Below are positions 16,586 through 26,900 of a DNA stretch of 27,396 nt, in pieces. Origin of the DNA: Asterionellopsis glacialis. Lineage: Eukaryota > Bacillariophyta > Plagiogrammaphyceae > Rhaphoneidales > Asterionellopsidaceae. Numbering within the stretch: the first letter of the stretch is position 1; each line of letters begins with the position of its first letter. The stretch lies in assembly GCA_014885115.2 (NCBI GenBank), contig WKLE02000281.1:1-27396 (forward strand), written 5' to 3'. Under the pieces are notes generated by a model. It saw nothing but the letters and a program-made list of their open reading frames with translations, ran no database searches and was not told the DNA's origin. The translations under genes were made by a program, and so were the position numbers.

Positions 16586-17905
16586 ATGAAGCTCTCCCTT
16601 GCTACTACCTCCCTTCTTGCCGGACATGCTTCCGCATGGTCTTCGTTGAACATGAAGGCAGGTAAGGAATCTGTGGGTCGAAAGAAGCTCTCGATTTCGT
16701 TTTTTGTAAAAAATGGACACTTCGTGTTCGTTTTGCCCTTTCGTGTGTGTGGGATATTGTCTGCTTCTTGAACAATTCGAATCTTACTTGAAGTGCTCAT
16801 TAGTAAGCTAAATCTGTTGAGGAGCGTCTGTGATATAGCCTTTCAAATCGACAGGGTGTTGTTTTGATAGCCCTCCCTATTTCTCTTGTTTACCATCAAA
16901 TTTCTTCACTATAAAATATTGTGCTCATGTGCTGATCTGTTTTTTATTTTCTACACAGAAACTGGAACAACATCCCGGCGCAACTTTGGAGCAGCTATTG
17001 CTGCAGGTGCTGCCGCCTTGGTTGGTGCCCCCGACAATGCCAAAGCTTACGATCTTCCTGATCTTCCATACGCATTCGAGGCCTTGGAACCTTACATTGA
17101 TACCCCTACCATGAAGATTCATCATGATAAACATCATGCTACATACGTTGCCAATATTAATAAGGCTACTGAAGGCAAGGATGAAGTCCCTATTCTCGCA
17201 CTTCAGGCTGATGCTATTGAGGCTGGCAAGCCTGTTCGTAACAATGCAGGAGGTGAGAATATTGGAATGTGCGAATATCTTTTATGTATATCGAGCTTTT
17301 CGTTCTCAAATATTTTTTTTCATTTTTGCATACTCATGTTATCGTTTTAGGTCACTACAACCATGCATTTTTCTGGCAGGAGATGGCTCCCGCCGACGAA
17401 GCCGCAAAGATGAAGCCCTCGGCTCAACTTGCGGAACTCATTGACAAATCGTTTGGATCCATGGACGAAATGAAGTCTCAATTTGAGGCCGCTGCTGCCC
17501 CCGGAGCTGTCTTTGGTTCTGGATGGGTTTGGGTTTGTGTCAACCAGGCTGGTGATGAACTTAAGATTGTGGGAACCCCCAACCAAGACAATCCCCTCAG
17601 TAAGTTTGTCTTTGCACTTTTCTATTTTTGCCAAATTTGAGATAACCGTCGCAGCTGTGTGGTAATCTAACTGAGCCCTTGTTACACCGAAACCTTATCG
17701 CTTGAATTGTATAACAGTGAAGGGAGTTGCTGATGAAATCATGTTTCCTATTTTAGGATTAGACGTTTGGGAACATGCCTACTACCTCAAGTACCAGAAC
17801 CGCAGGCCTGAATATGTTTCTAACTGGTGGAATGTTGTCAACTGGGACAAGATCTCCGAGAACTGCGCCTATGTCGTTGAGAACCACGCTGGTGTCTCTG
17901 TCTAA
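16586..17905 (+). CDS. Mn-type superoxide dismutase with thylakoid-lumen targeting (4 exons)
   Basis: Exons 16586-16661, 16959-17252, 17351-17599 and 17718-17905 splice in frame to 268 codons. The enzyme converts superoxide to hydrogen peroxide and oxygen. Metal ligands by alignment to Fe/Mn SODs are H80 (MKIHHDKHH), H128 ([10 protein letters not shown]), D222 and H226 ([12 protein letters not shown]). G123-G124 before the second ligand and Q202 in GTPNQDNPL are the Mn-type signatures; Fe enzymes place the active-site Gln in the earlier motif. The N-terminus has three parts: a signal peptide ending ASA|W (cleavage near 17/18), a short Ser/Thr/Lys/Arg transit region, and SRRNF (31-35). After SRRNF come a hydrophobic stretch and [11 protein letters not shown]. 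That is a Tat-type lumen signal with cleavage near residue 55. The catalytic call is firm; lumen location is inferred from the presequence. Confidence 0.93.
16662..16958 (+). other. Intron 1 of the Mn-SOD gene
   Basis: 297 bases, donor GTAAGG and acceptor CTACACAG after a T-rich tract. It separates the signal peptide exon from the exon holding the twin-arginine signal and the start of the mature enzyme. Splicing gives [14 protein letters not shown]. Confidence 0.88.
17253..17350 (+). other. Intron 2 of the Mn-SOD gene
   Basis: 98 bases, donor GTGAGA and acceptor CGTTTTAG with a T-rich tract before it. Splicing rebuilds the conserved [13 protein letters not shown] motif across the junction, which fixes both sites. 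Confidence 0.95.
17600..17717 (+). other. Intron 3 of the Mn-SOD gene
   Basis: 118 bases, donor GTAAGT and acceptor ATAACAG. Splicing rebuilds NQDNPLMKGVADE, which matches the loop before the DVWEHAY metal-binding motif in Mn SODs. This fixes both sites. Confidence 0.95.
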
Positions 17906-18034
17906 AATACAGGTCTATATGCGAAGTGGTATACTATCTATATTCATCTATTGCTTAATAGCTACAGTAGTTCTCTTTGTAGAATGTCTTTTGGTCGATA
18001 CTCCCTTCGTTATAATGATCAAAATCTCTGTGGT

Positions 18035-18763
18035 TTACTTGCCTCTGGACTTTAGTGAATTCTTTGTTTTTTCGTTCTTTGCCTGGGACGCATTTAGCTC
18101 TTTTCTAAGATCTTCAACAAGCTTCACATTTAAATCAATCTTCTGCATGCCCCTATCCATAAACCAGTAAGCACCTGTGGCAATGACATGGAAAACAACT
18201 CCAATTGGAAAGGCTCTACCGCTATCTTCCCTCAAAAGCTCCATATCTCCTGTACAGCCAATTCTTTTCGTCTGCCTGTATAGTCCAACTTGTAATGGTA
18301 TAAGCGCAGAGGCACACATATACGCAGGACTAGAAAAGTCCCCATGTGGTTTCATGCTGAGAAAAAAAGCTAGGCAAGCGCACAGGCAAATACCAACGAT
18401 TTCGGACATGGACTCGTAAAGAACCATGCCAATCGCTTGTCTTCCGCTAATGGTTTCTTCCTCGGCATTCACTCCTTTGATATCTTTCATACATTCGGTC
18501 ATCGGTGTTTGGGCCATGTGAAAAGAAGCAAAAACAAGCATATACGAGATACGCTGCAAATGCTGTCTCCATTGAGCGTAAAGTGCTTCAGCTGAGATTT
18601 TGTTTTGTCGGACCGTAGCCTCTGCCCGAGTTAAGTGATCATCTGCCGAAAACCGATGCGTGTTGCGTTTGTGTGAACTACCAGATTTGTTATTGCTATT
18701 TTGATTGTTCGAAGGTACATAGCCCTTGCCGCGGCGCTGTTTTACGCCATCGCTTGTACTCAT
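18035..18763 (-). CDS. Multi-pass membrane protein of unknown function
   Basis: A 242-residue intronless frame that I cannot assign to a family. The first 60 residues are polar and basic, with an Asn/Ser-rich patch (18-30). Four hydrophobic segments follow at about 72-86 (weak), 113-137 (VGICLCACLAFFLSM), 146-162 (YMCASALIPLQVGLY) and 185-203 (FPIGVVFHVIATGAYW). The C-terminal 40 residues are charged with heptad-like spacing (VKLVEDLRKEL), so a short cytosolic coiled coil is likely. Size and layout resemble small four-pass ER proteins such as Jagunal, but I see no diagnostic motif and do not claim homology. It is tail-to-tail with the SOD gene (129-base spacer) and head-to-head with the retinoblastoma-like gene. 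Composition and length of the open frame support a real gene. Confidence 0.7.
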   Translation of the reverse strand: MSTSDGVKQRRGKGYVPSNNQNSNNKSGSSHKRNTHRFSADDHLTRAEATVRQNKISAEALYAQWRQHLQRISYMLVFASFHMAQTPMTECMKDIKGVNAEEETISGRQAIGMVLYESMSEIVGICLCACLAFFLSMKPHGDFSSPAYMCASALIPLQVGLYRQTKRIGCTGDMELLREDSGRAFPIGVVFHVIATGAYWFMDRGMQKIDLNVKLVEDLRKELNASQAKNEKTKNSLKSRGK

Positions 18764-19049
18764 CGTGGTGGATAGACAAGTAAGGTTTCGATTGCCCTGC
18801 TATGATGTCTGCGAGATACTTCTATCACAGACCTCCTGCTACCGGAAGGAATAACCTAGCGAAACTGCAAAAAGCAGCAGTTTTGTATGGTAAGGAAGTC
18901 AAGCTGTACGAGTACTAGGTAGGTCTACAATGTACAATTTACCTGTACCATAGCACTAGGGCCACGAGTAGACTAGACTAGCTAGGTACCGCAGTGGAAC
19001 TCGAGAAAAAGATATCAAGGATACAGGACTAATATTTTTTAGGACCTCT

Positions 19050-19071
19050 CTCTCTCTAGCTCTAGAGAGAG
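19050..19071. repeat. Imperfect CT/GA inverted repeat with CTAG ends
   Basis: Arms CTCTCTCTAG (19050-19059) and CTAGAGAGAG (19062-19071) are separated by two bases, inside a longer CT-then-GA tract (19046-19083). It resembles the perfect palindrome at 13379-13398. It lies upstream of the retinoblastoma-like gene, probably in its promoter or 5' UTR. Confidence 0.8.
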
Positions 19072-19158
19072 ACAGAGAGAGGGAATCAAGAAGGGAGCAG
19101 CAGGTGGGTCTGCCTGACCGGCGGCGGAGTTTGTATCCTTACTCCCCCGGACGTTTAG

Positions 19159-19171
19159 TTGACTCAGTCAA
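19159..19171. promoter_or_regulatory. Palindromic TGACTCA-type site
   Basis: TTGACT-C-AGTCAA is a 13-base palindrome with a central C and contains TGACTCA, the classical AP-1/bZIP target. It lies about 150 bases before the preferred start of the retinoblastoma-like gene. bZIP binding here is inference from the motif alone. Confidence 0.4.
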
Positions 19172-19314
19172 TCCTATGAGGAGCGAATTTTTTGTGTTGT
19201 TCTTGATTGTGTCTGTTTCGTGTTCTTGTTTTCCCTCCCAAAAAAACACACCAAAAGTTTTACGTAGCGCCTGTTCTGTCGACAGTCAAGACACAAAAAA
19301 CAAGGACAACATTG

Positions 19315-22300
19315 ATGGTCATCGGTATGGAGACTTCAAAGACTTTATGCCAAGAAATATTTCGACTGCAATCAGATGAATTTTTTAATAAAGCACTTGA
19401 CTGGCTTAGAGAAAAAGAGAAGACGCGAACAAACGCTTCAACAGATTGCGATCCCGCCTTGCAACTCGCCCGTGTCGCTTTGATCTGCCGCCTGTTCGAT
19501 TCGTTTTTCACCTCGAGTACCAGCGCTTCCGTAGAAAGTACAGAAAAAGTCATCGTTCAGGGCAGTCATGCACAAACAAAGAAACACCCTGAAGATGGAT
19601 CATCGGTTTTGCCTGCGACTTTGACAGAAAGCTCAGCTGCAGGTACATCTTCGCGTACGGGATCGGTGTTACAGCACCAACAACAAAGGGCGAAGCAATC
19701 TATGATCGACAAGGACATAACAGTTTCAGAGACGATCCCATCTTCATCATCGATCGGCACCGAAACCGAAGAAAAAAAGCGCGCTCAAGATAAAGATTCC
19801 AGTATAGAATGTACGGAGTTAACGGAGGGAAATCCACTAGGCGGGAAGTATTCCTCATACGGATCAAGGCCAGACCAAAGAGAGAGGAAAAAAAACCATG
19901 ATCAAAATGTTTCCAAAAACGATTCGTTGATTGCGACTCGATCTTTTCATGGGATTGCCAATGACTTGGCGGATTTTTTAGGAAAACACAGTGACAACAA
20001 TGATGTGACAGATGTAACAGATATAGCATCACAATGTTATGACTTGATCAAAGATGAAGCCAACTGGGATATTCTCATGGAGATTCTGAACACTGTTTTG
20101 ATAGAAAGAAAGGAAGAGGCTCCGAAATGTTTGCCGGCGGCAAATATCAAAGCATTGTTTGAATCTGTATTGCACACAATTCAACAGTCCACAATATCAT
20201 CTGTAGAGTGTCGCACTAGCTTTGACTATATCTGGAATGAATCTTGCAAGAACGACACATTTAAAAGTACTATACAAACACGTTTCGTTGACATCCATGA
20301 AGGGACCAGAGGTAAAGATGAGGCTGATAAAGGAAATGGCAAGCGAACCCGCGACGCATCTCAAGTTTCTGTAGCAGAGGACGCAGAAAAAAGAATAAAA
20401 CAGATGAAAGATTATGCTTGGCTTTTATATTGCGTGTTCAGTATGAAGACCGGTACGTCTAATTTAGTTGTCAGTTCTAGAAAGGAAAAAGAATACTTGC
20501 TTAGAATCGAAGCCTGTATAGGACTTATGATGGTCATAGTATCTCCAGAAATGATACCCTCTCGAATATCTACCGACCAAGATGAGCCTGCATTAAAGAA
20601 AGCTTGTTTAGAAACCGAAGAGGGAAATGATATTATTGAAGCATGTGAAACGCAATCCTCAAAATCTCCAACGCAAGGGTCTTCAAAAGAATCTCTAGGA
20701 GCCAAGGAAGCAGCCACCAATACAGGTCAAAGACGACTTTCTATCGAGAATGAGGCGATTGCTGCGCTAAGTATGATGGTAAATGGCGGAAGTCAGGAAT
20801 CTTCTACACCTGACGTACGGGAGATAACACCTGCTGAAAGAGTTTCTGGAGATATACTTCATATTATAATGCAAGGTGGTTCAGCACTTGGCGAACCAAT
20901 TTCTCGAAGCGAGCTAGAAGAATATATATTGCACATCGGGAGAAGTATTGCGGCGCCTACGCCTCTTGTGAAGGATGGTCATGAAATGGATTCCATGGCA
21001 GTGAAGGCAGAAGTGAGCGCATCGAACTTTAGAGGAAAACTCCGTTCGATATTACCAAATATTTCTGATCGTAAGCAGTTCACAGATGTTAACTGGATAA
21101 CACAGCGGTATCATAATATGTTGTCAGATCTTACACGAGAAATAGACTGCATCCTGAACAAGGAACAAGAACCTGATAAATTGTATCGAATTGTAAAAGG
21201 TATTCCATTTGTGGACGAGGTCCGCTTTTCTACGACTGAAAATACATCAATGTCTCGACTTCATCGGAGGTACGGCCAAGCAAAGATTGCCGAGCAAAAA
21301 GAGAATGAAACGAATTCGCAATCTGAAGTTTCTTCGGAGCCTAAAGCCGCTTCTGAACTGCTTTCCTCACTTCGGGCCGTGAATGGCACTTCGGATCCAA
21401 TGGTTACCGATGCAATTGACCTAAACGAATGGACCGTTTCAATTTTAGAATTATCAAAAATTCGACCAAGTACTCGCCTTTTGCTGTATCTTGACGCCAG
21501 CGACGACGAGGGCACAAAAGGTAACAAGAAGAAGCGAAACTACGTCGAAATTCCTGCAGAAAATCAAAGCGAGGGATGGCGCGATGTGATCATACCTGTT
21601 CTTAATCGTGCTCTAGAACGAATGAAAGAAACTAGCAACGACGCATCCAGTGACTTCATGGATGTCGCGGCTATCGCTGTAAATCGTGACAATGGTGAGA
21701 TGTTATGCGAAGGAGAAGTAATGTGTGATGAAGATGAGGAAGCAAGAGTGTCGATTGTTGGTAAAAAAATTTGTGCAGCAGTTGTTGCTTTGTACTACCA
21801 GTCTCTAGAAAAGATCTTGTTTCAAGAAACAGCTCGATTGAACTCTGCGTCCCATCCAAGCTTGACCCAAAGCTGTTCTTTTCATAGGGGTCTCCTATCA
21901 TGCTGCTACATGTGTATTTTGAAAGCGGTTGGTGCTAGTGGTAAATTATTGCTTAGTGGACCACACAGAAATCTCGACTTGCGCTCCGTTCTTCAAGTGA
22001 TGGAATGCACTCCATACACATACTTGAAAGTGAGCGAGTCATTCATTCGATCATTAAATAGTTCACAAAACGGAAGTTCTGTAAAAGATACACCAGTCAA
22101 CAGCATACCCTTACCTAGGCTTCTTCAGCAACATCTTCAACATTGCGAAGTACTCATTATGGACTCGTTGTTATGGGAACATGATGGAACCTTTGGAACG
22201 GGAGGAAACATAATGGAAGTTGTAAGTGAATTGCAGCGCACTGGTTCAGATGGGAGGGGAGATATATGCCTTTGGCCACCTGATATTCTTCAGCCACATC

Positions 22301-23439
22301 TAATGGAAGAGTTCGAAGACGCTGGGTATACGGATCGTTCGAATCGTCATTTCTGCCAAGATGATGATCCGGAACATGTTTACATATCTTACTTGTTGCG
22401 AAAACTCTTAAAAATCGCATACTTTCGGATAGCTTCATTTTGTACTGCTCTTAAAATCCCCCCTAGTTATCCAATCACTACTCAGATCTGGGTGGCTTTC
22501 CGCTATCTGCTTCGACACAATATTGATCTCTTGTACGACCGTCATTTAGACCAATTGCTTCTTTGCACACTTTATGGAGTCTGCAAAATAATGAAGTATG
22601 AACCAGAATTAACTTTTTCCAAAATCATAGAGGTGTACACGAAGACTCGAGGGCGAGAAATCGGCGAGCGCGAATGTCAAAGGATAGTAAGGCACATTAA
22701 GCTTCATCCAGACGACGACGAAGACTTGGACAAACCAAGGAAGAAAACACATGGAAATGTCATTCATCTATACAATCATATCTTTGTCCCTTCGCTGAAG
22801 AATCATTTGCTTCAAAGCAAATCGTTGAAGAAAGCTACTTCAGACTTACGCAGCCGCATTTCACAGGGAGGAACACCTGAAGTGACACATGATTGTAGCG
22901 AAAGTATCACTTCGATGGCTGATCGTGCAGTGAATGTTTCCAGAGGTTGGCATGGGCCGACAACGATACCTGTAGGGAAGGGTAACGTGACCCTTAATAT
23001 ACCACTGCCAGGAATGCCGTTATCTTCATCCTTTATTCGAAATTCGAAGATTCGTGCCAGAGGTGCTGATGCCAGAACACCTAGAACTAGAGCTTTTTAC
23101 AGTTTCGGCGGAGCCCACGCAAAGGTAAATTACTACTTGCTTACTACAATTTCGACTGTCCTATGTTTGGAAGTGTTCCTGACTCACATTATCTTTTAAT
23201 GCCTCGCCTTGTCTTGGTTTACGACATAGGACTTAGAACTTGTTAATCGAATGATAAGTCAGACTGGAAACAACAACCTCAAATGATTATTGAAATGATC
23301 ACTATGTGCTCTTTTTTGGATCACTTGAAATAATCACGCAATAAAGTGCAATCAATTTTTCAATGCCATGTAGTAATAAAGAAAACATATTCATATGTAT
23401 TTACATGTGCTCTCATTCCAGGTCCTGGCAACTTTGTGA
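19315..23439 (+). CDS. RBR: Retinoblastoma-related pocket protein
   Basis: Pocket proteins bind E2F-DP factors and hold cells before S phase until phosphorylated by cyclin-CDK. Residues are counted from the in-frame ATG at 19207; the likely start is M37 (19315) or M41 (19327). An N-terminal cyclin-like region begins near 83-100 (LQLARVALICRLFDSFF). Pocket A spans about 735-1005 (KKICAAVVALYYQSLEKIL, YLKVSESFIRSL, LQHCEVLIMDSLLW). After a short spacer, pocket B covers about 1035-1145. Its DRHLDQLLLCTLYGVCK (1111-1127) matches the human RB1 segment lining the LxCxE groove, including the groove tyrosine (Y1123). NVIHLYNHIFVPSLKNHLL and TPRTRAFYSFGG follow, as in p107 and RB1. The main exon probably ends at 23124 (AAG|GTAAAT). 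The end given assumes one intron to 23421 and a last exon reading VLATL. Read-through to 23199 or a further exon to 23588 are alternatives. Confidence 0.9.
23125..23421 (+). other. Probable terminal intron of the retinoblastoma-like gene
   Basis: Donor GTAAAT follows SFGGAHAK in phase 0, and acceptor CATTCCAG ends at 23421. The unspliced translation after the donor turns hydrophobic and AT-rich (VNYYLLTT onward), unlike a pocket protein C-terminus. A second donor-like GTGAGT at 23436 could continue splicing to an acceptor at 23497 (CTTGCAG). Confidence 0.55.
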
Positions 23440-23969
23440 GTTACTTGTTATTTAGATTTTTTTCACTCTCCATCCTCTTCGGTTTCTGCACTTGCAGAGT
23501 TCGGCTTTCTTTGTGGGATTGGGGGTATGCAGGCGCTGCGTCATCCCGAGAAGGACCTATCGAAGATCTAGTCGCTGAATCTTGGTGACACTACACACAG
23601 CGATACCAGGTTTTCTCTTACCGTTGGACCAGTATCAAATCTGTGTATTCAGGTCTGCTTCGCGCGAAACACATGCAACATCGAAGCACAACTTCCAGAC
23701 TTCTTTGCCAATCAGAAAGGATCTTTTGTGTCGAGCAAATCACTATCGTGAGAGTTTCACCTTTGATTGCGTCAGGGGGTGCATCACAAAGGAAGAAAAA
23801 GGCATGCCACTGCACTCTTCCACACGCAGACCAGCTCGCGCCCCCAAGGGCATCTTGGATCGAACAAGAACACCCACACACGGGAAACAACCAGTCGGTT
23901 TTATCATAGGTACATTTATAATATTATACTCCGTATAAAATAGCAACGAACAAAATCGAATGACCCACC
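23440..23969. other. Intergenic or 3' UTR / 5' UTR region between the RBR and F-box genes
   Basis: About 530 bases between two plus-strand genes. The segment 23498-23588 could be a last exon of the retinoblastoma-like gene (see its entry). An open frame at 23582-23938 overlaps others on both strands and has no recognisable domain. The C/A-rich part from about 23820 to 23890 looks like a 5' UTR of the next gene. No other element is supported. Confidence 0.45.
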
Positions 23970-26900
23970 ATGGGGGAACAAATTGGAAAAAACCAAAACC
24001 CATCCAGCCCAATACAACAGGCAATCCAGTCTTTTGATTCGTTTGATGATATATTATGTGCGACGCAAATTCCACAGGAATCCCCTCTATCGCCATCGAT
24101 TCCTCCGCCACCGTTTTTACCCGCGTTGACTTCAAGGGAGTACTCGACTACAAATGCGGTTCATATGGAGGTTCAAGAGAACGCAAAGATCTCAACGTTC
24201 AATCGGTCGATTAACCGTTCGAATAGTGTTAGCCAACAGCGGAATAATGGATGGGCTCCAGCGACGCAACATGCCGTAGATGAAATGCTGAGACTCAGTG
24301 AAAATGATTTTAATCTTACAGAAATGTTCCTTCAAAGTAATGACAGATCTAGTGCAAATATGGCCTACAGCAGTACGGGAAAAGTGCTCGGCAGCATCGG
24401 GGACCAGATTAATACAACAGATGAAGGTTTCATAAAGCATCAGAGACCAGACTTTCCACTTCTAACTCCTCCTTTTGGTCCTGTTAGTGGAAGGGACAGT
24501 CCACACTTGCAACCCTTGCTGTCACCAATGGAAGTTGACGAGAAACAGGCTCTGGCCGCACCTGGGTCGGTGCCCGTCACCACAATGCTACCAAGCCAGA
24601 ATTTTCAATCATATTATCCGTACGGACGCTCCTTGCCACTTCCGATGACAAAATTTCCTTCACCAGAAGGTTCTAAGCCTTTTAATCCGGCGGACACAGA
24701 TTCGAGACCAACATCAGTACAGACACCAGCACCAGCAGCAAATGCATCAAAACCTCCTCCTACTCAGAGCGACCCCCTGTATGTTGCTATTGCTACAGCT
24801 GCCGCGATTGCCTCCCAACAGAATGATACACCAAATGATAACATTTCAGTTCTGAAGAACACAGCAACTACTGTAAATAGTACTCGCACACAACTTCCGG
24901 CTAGCGCAAACGCAACTTCTTCGACATCATCAACAAGTAGTAGCCTTCCTGGCGCTGCAGTAATCAGCACCGGGCCTATCTCGAATGCTGCCCCAACTGC
25001 TGCATCTCGTACTATAACGAAAGCCGCAGCTGCAGAACCGAATGTAAACACCGTGCCACGAAAAACGTTGCCGTCAGCGACGGTGTCTCCAACAGTTTAT
25101 TCTGCCAAACCACCTTCCGTTCGTCCACCGGTCACAGTCAATAATAATGTCAAGTCTCAGCCAATTCAAATTCAAGCAAATTTGAAACCGGGTCAAAAAC
25201 CACCCAAATCTGCCATCCCAGTAGAAAATACCAAGACCTCCAATAGCACAACCCGTAAACCATCTGGAGTGCAAACATCCTACTACAGACCACCTACGAA
25301 TTCCACTCGACCCCTGCCAATGCCATGTGCACCCGCACCGTCAAATTCAATTGTTGAAGCTACCAAAAGACGATCACAGTTTGGCTTTGGTGGGAATCAT
25401 GTAGTGCCCTCTGTGCCGCTCCCACCACCGAATGCAAAGTCTAATAATGCATCAACATCTCGTACCACCGTAAATACTGCACCGGTTGTACCAACAGCAA
25501 CAACAACGATACGAAAAGGAGGTCCCCGACAAACTAATAAAGCGCCGCTACCGCCGCTACCCGCCCCACCAACTGCAATAAGTGCTTGTGCAGCATATGA
25601 ACGAAAAAAGCAAAGGGCAAAAGATGCACGAGTAAAATTAAATGAATCTATTGAACGTCTCGCGGTTGCCATTAGTTTAGGAGGTACTCAATCAAAAGAA
25701 CGGGCGAACCAACTCGCGGCTATTGTGCCACCACCTCCGGAATCAAAGCTAGCTGAATTACGAGCGGAAACTATGAAAATCATAGCCGATTGCGAACAAT
25801 CATCAGAAGGTGCTAAAAAATGGGATCGACCAAGTTTCGTTGGTGCAGCAGCAGTTTTATTGCAGGGCTTGAATTCTCAATGCGATGCCCTAATGAGAGA
25901 ATTAGTAGAACTGAAAGAAAATAATTGTGCAACTCCAGCAGTTGTGATGAGTACAGCACAAACAATACCAGAGGTTCCTCCTCTAGTACAAGCAAACGAA
26001 AATACAATTGTATCGAAGAAAGAAAGCCCTCCTACATATATGATAAGTGCATCAAAAGGACCGCTACCAATTGCGAACACAGATGTTGTGGGGCAGCGTG
26101 TGGAACACCCTATAATTTCAGAGCCCGGAAGTTTGGCGGCACCTCCAGCGAAACGTCAAAAAGTAGATAATGTTGTAATACCCAGATTAGAAAATGGTGG
26201 TGAAGCACCGGTAGAGACTTCTGCGAAGCATGCCGAGAACAACCAGGGACAGCAACCCCCGGCACTTATTTCCGGATCATCATCGCCTGCAGAAACTATG
26301 CCACCACAAGAAATGCTGGGATCACCGATACATCAAGTTTTTGCTACAACTTCAACAATGCATTTGATGTCTTCATTCATGGACCCTCAATCACTTTGTC
26401 AATGCGCAGTTGTTTCAAAACGATGGGTTGATATGCATTCATTCCGAGATAACGGTGTTTGGCTTGAACGTTGTGTGCAGCGCTTTGGAATAGTCAAAGT
26501 GCGAAATTGGAAAGACAACGACGAGGATAATGAAGAGAACAAATCATCTCAAACCTCAAAAAACTTGTATCAGCGCATGGATGCATCAAATGTAATGCCT
26601 CCTTGCCAATGTCTAATTGGACTAATGGTCGGTGAGTGCAGGTTACCTGGTGTCGCTAGTGCTTGGGTGTACCTGGTTGAAAGAAGTAACGGGGAAACCC
26701 TACGAACCGTACAAAAGAAGCACGAAAATTCCGCTTCAACTGCGGGACAATCTGGGTACACTTCTTTACCTGTCGTTGAATTACGAATATTAATTCAAAA
26801 CATTGGCTTTTCCAGTGCGGCGATTTTAATGAAAGACCAGAGTTTTACTGTTGATGCTTCTACTAGAAGGAAGGGAGAAGAAATGTCAGAAATAGATTGG

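Larger units (their letters stand above)
18764..19314. other. Divergent intergenic region upstream of the retinoblastoma-like gene
   Basis: 551 bases up to the preferred retinoblastoma-like start. It contains CTAG-rich sequence (about 18913-18987), a CT/GA inverted repeat (19050-19071 core) and the 13-base palindrome TTGACTCAGTCAA (19159-19171). The open frame of the next gene extends back to an ATG at 19207. The extra residues come from pyrimidine-rich and A-run sequence that looks like a 5' leader. No obvious E2F-type site (TTTSGCGC) was seen by eye. Confidence 0.5.

Noticed and set aside
16586..17905. Calling the SOD an Fe-type plastid enzyme
   Set aside because: The second ligand motif has GGHYNH in place of the Fe-type AQxWNH, and the loop before the DVWEHAY motif has Gln (NQDNPL). 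Both are Mn-type hallmarks.
18035..18763. Naming the multi-pass protein a Jagunal homolog
   Set aside because: Only size and number of hydrophobic segments agree; no shared motif is visible.
19046..19083. CT/GA tract as a CRISPR or transposon terminal repeat
   Set aside because: There is no repeated unit with spacers, no target-site duplication and no transposase. It is a simple-sequence inverted repeat.
19207..19314. Extending the retinoblastoma-like protein N-terminally to the ATG at 19207
   Set aside because: The extra 36 residues come from T-rich and A-run sequence and look like translated leader. In-frame ATGs at 19315 and 19327 start more protein-like sequence. The longer start cannot be excluded.
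23582..23938. 118-codon frame between the retinoblastoma-like and F-box genes
   Set aside because: It competes with frames on both strands, lacks domains, and lies in a region best read as UTR.
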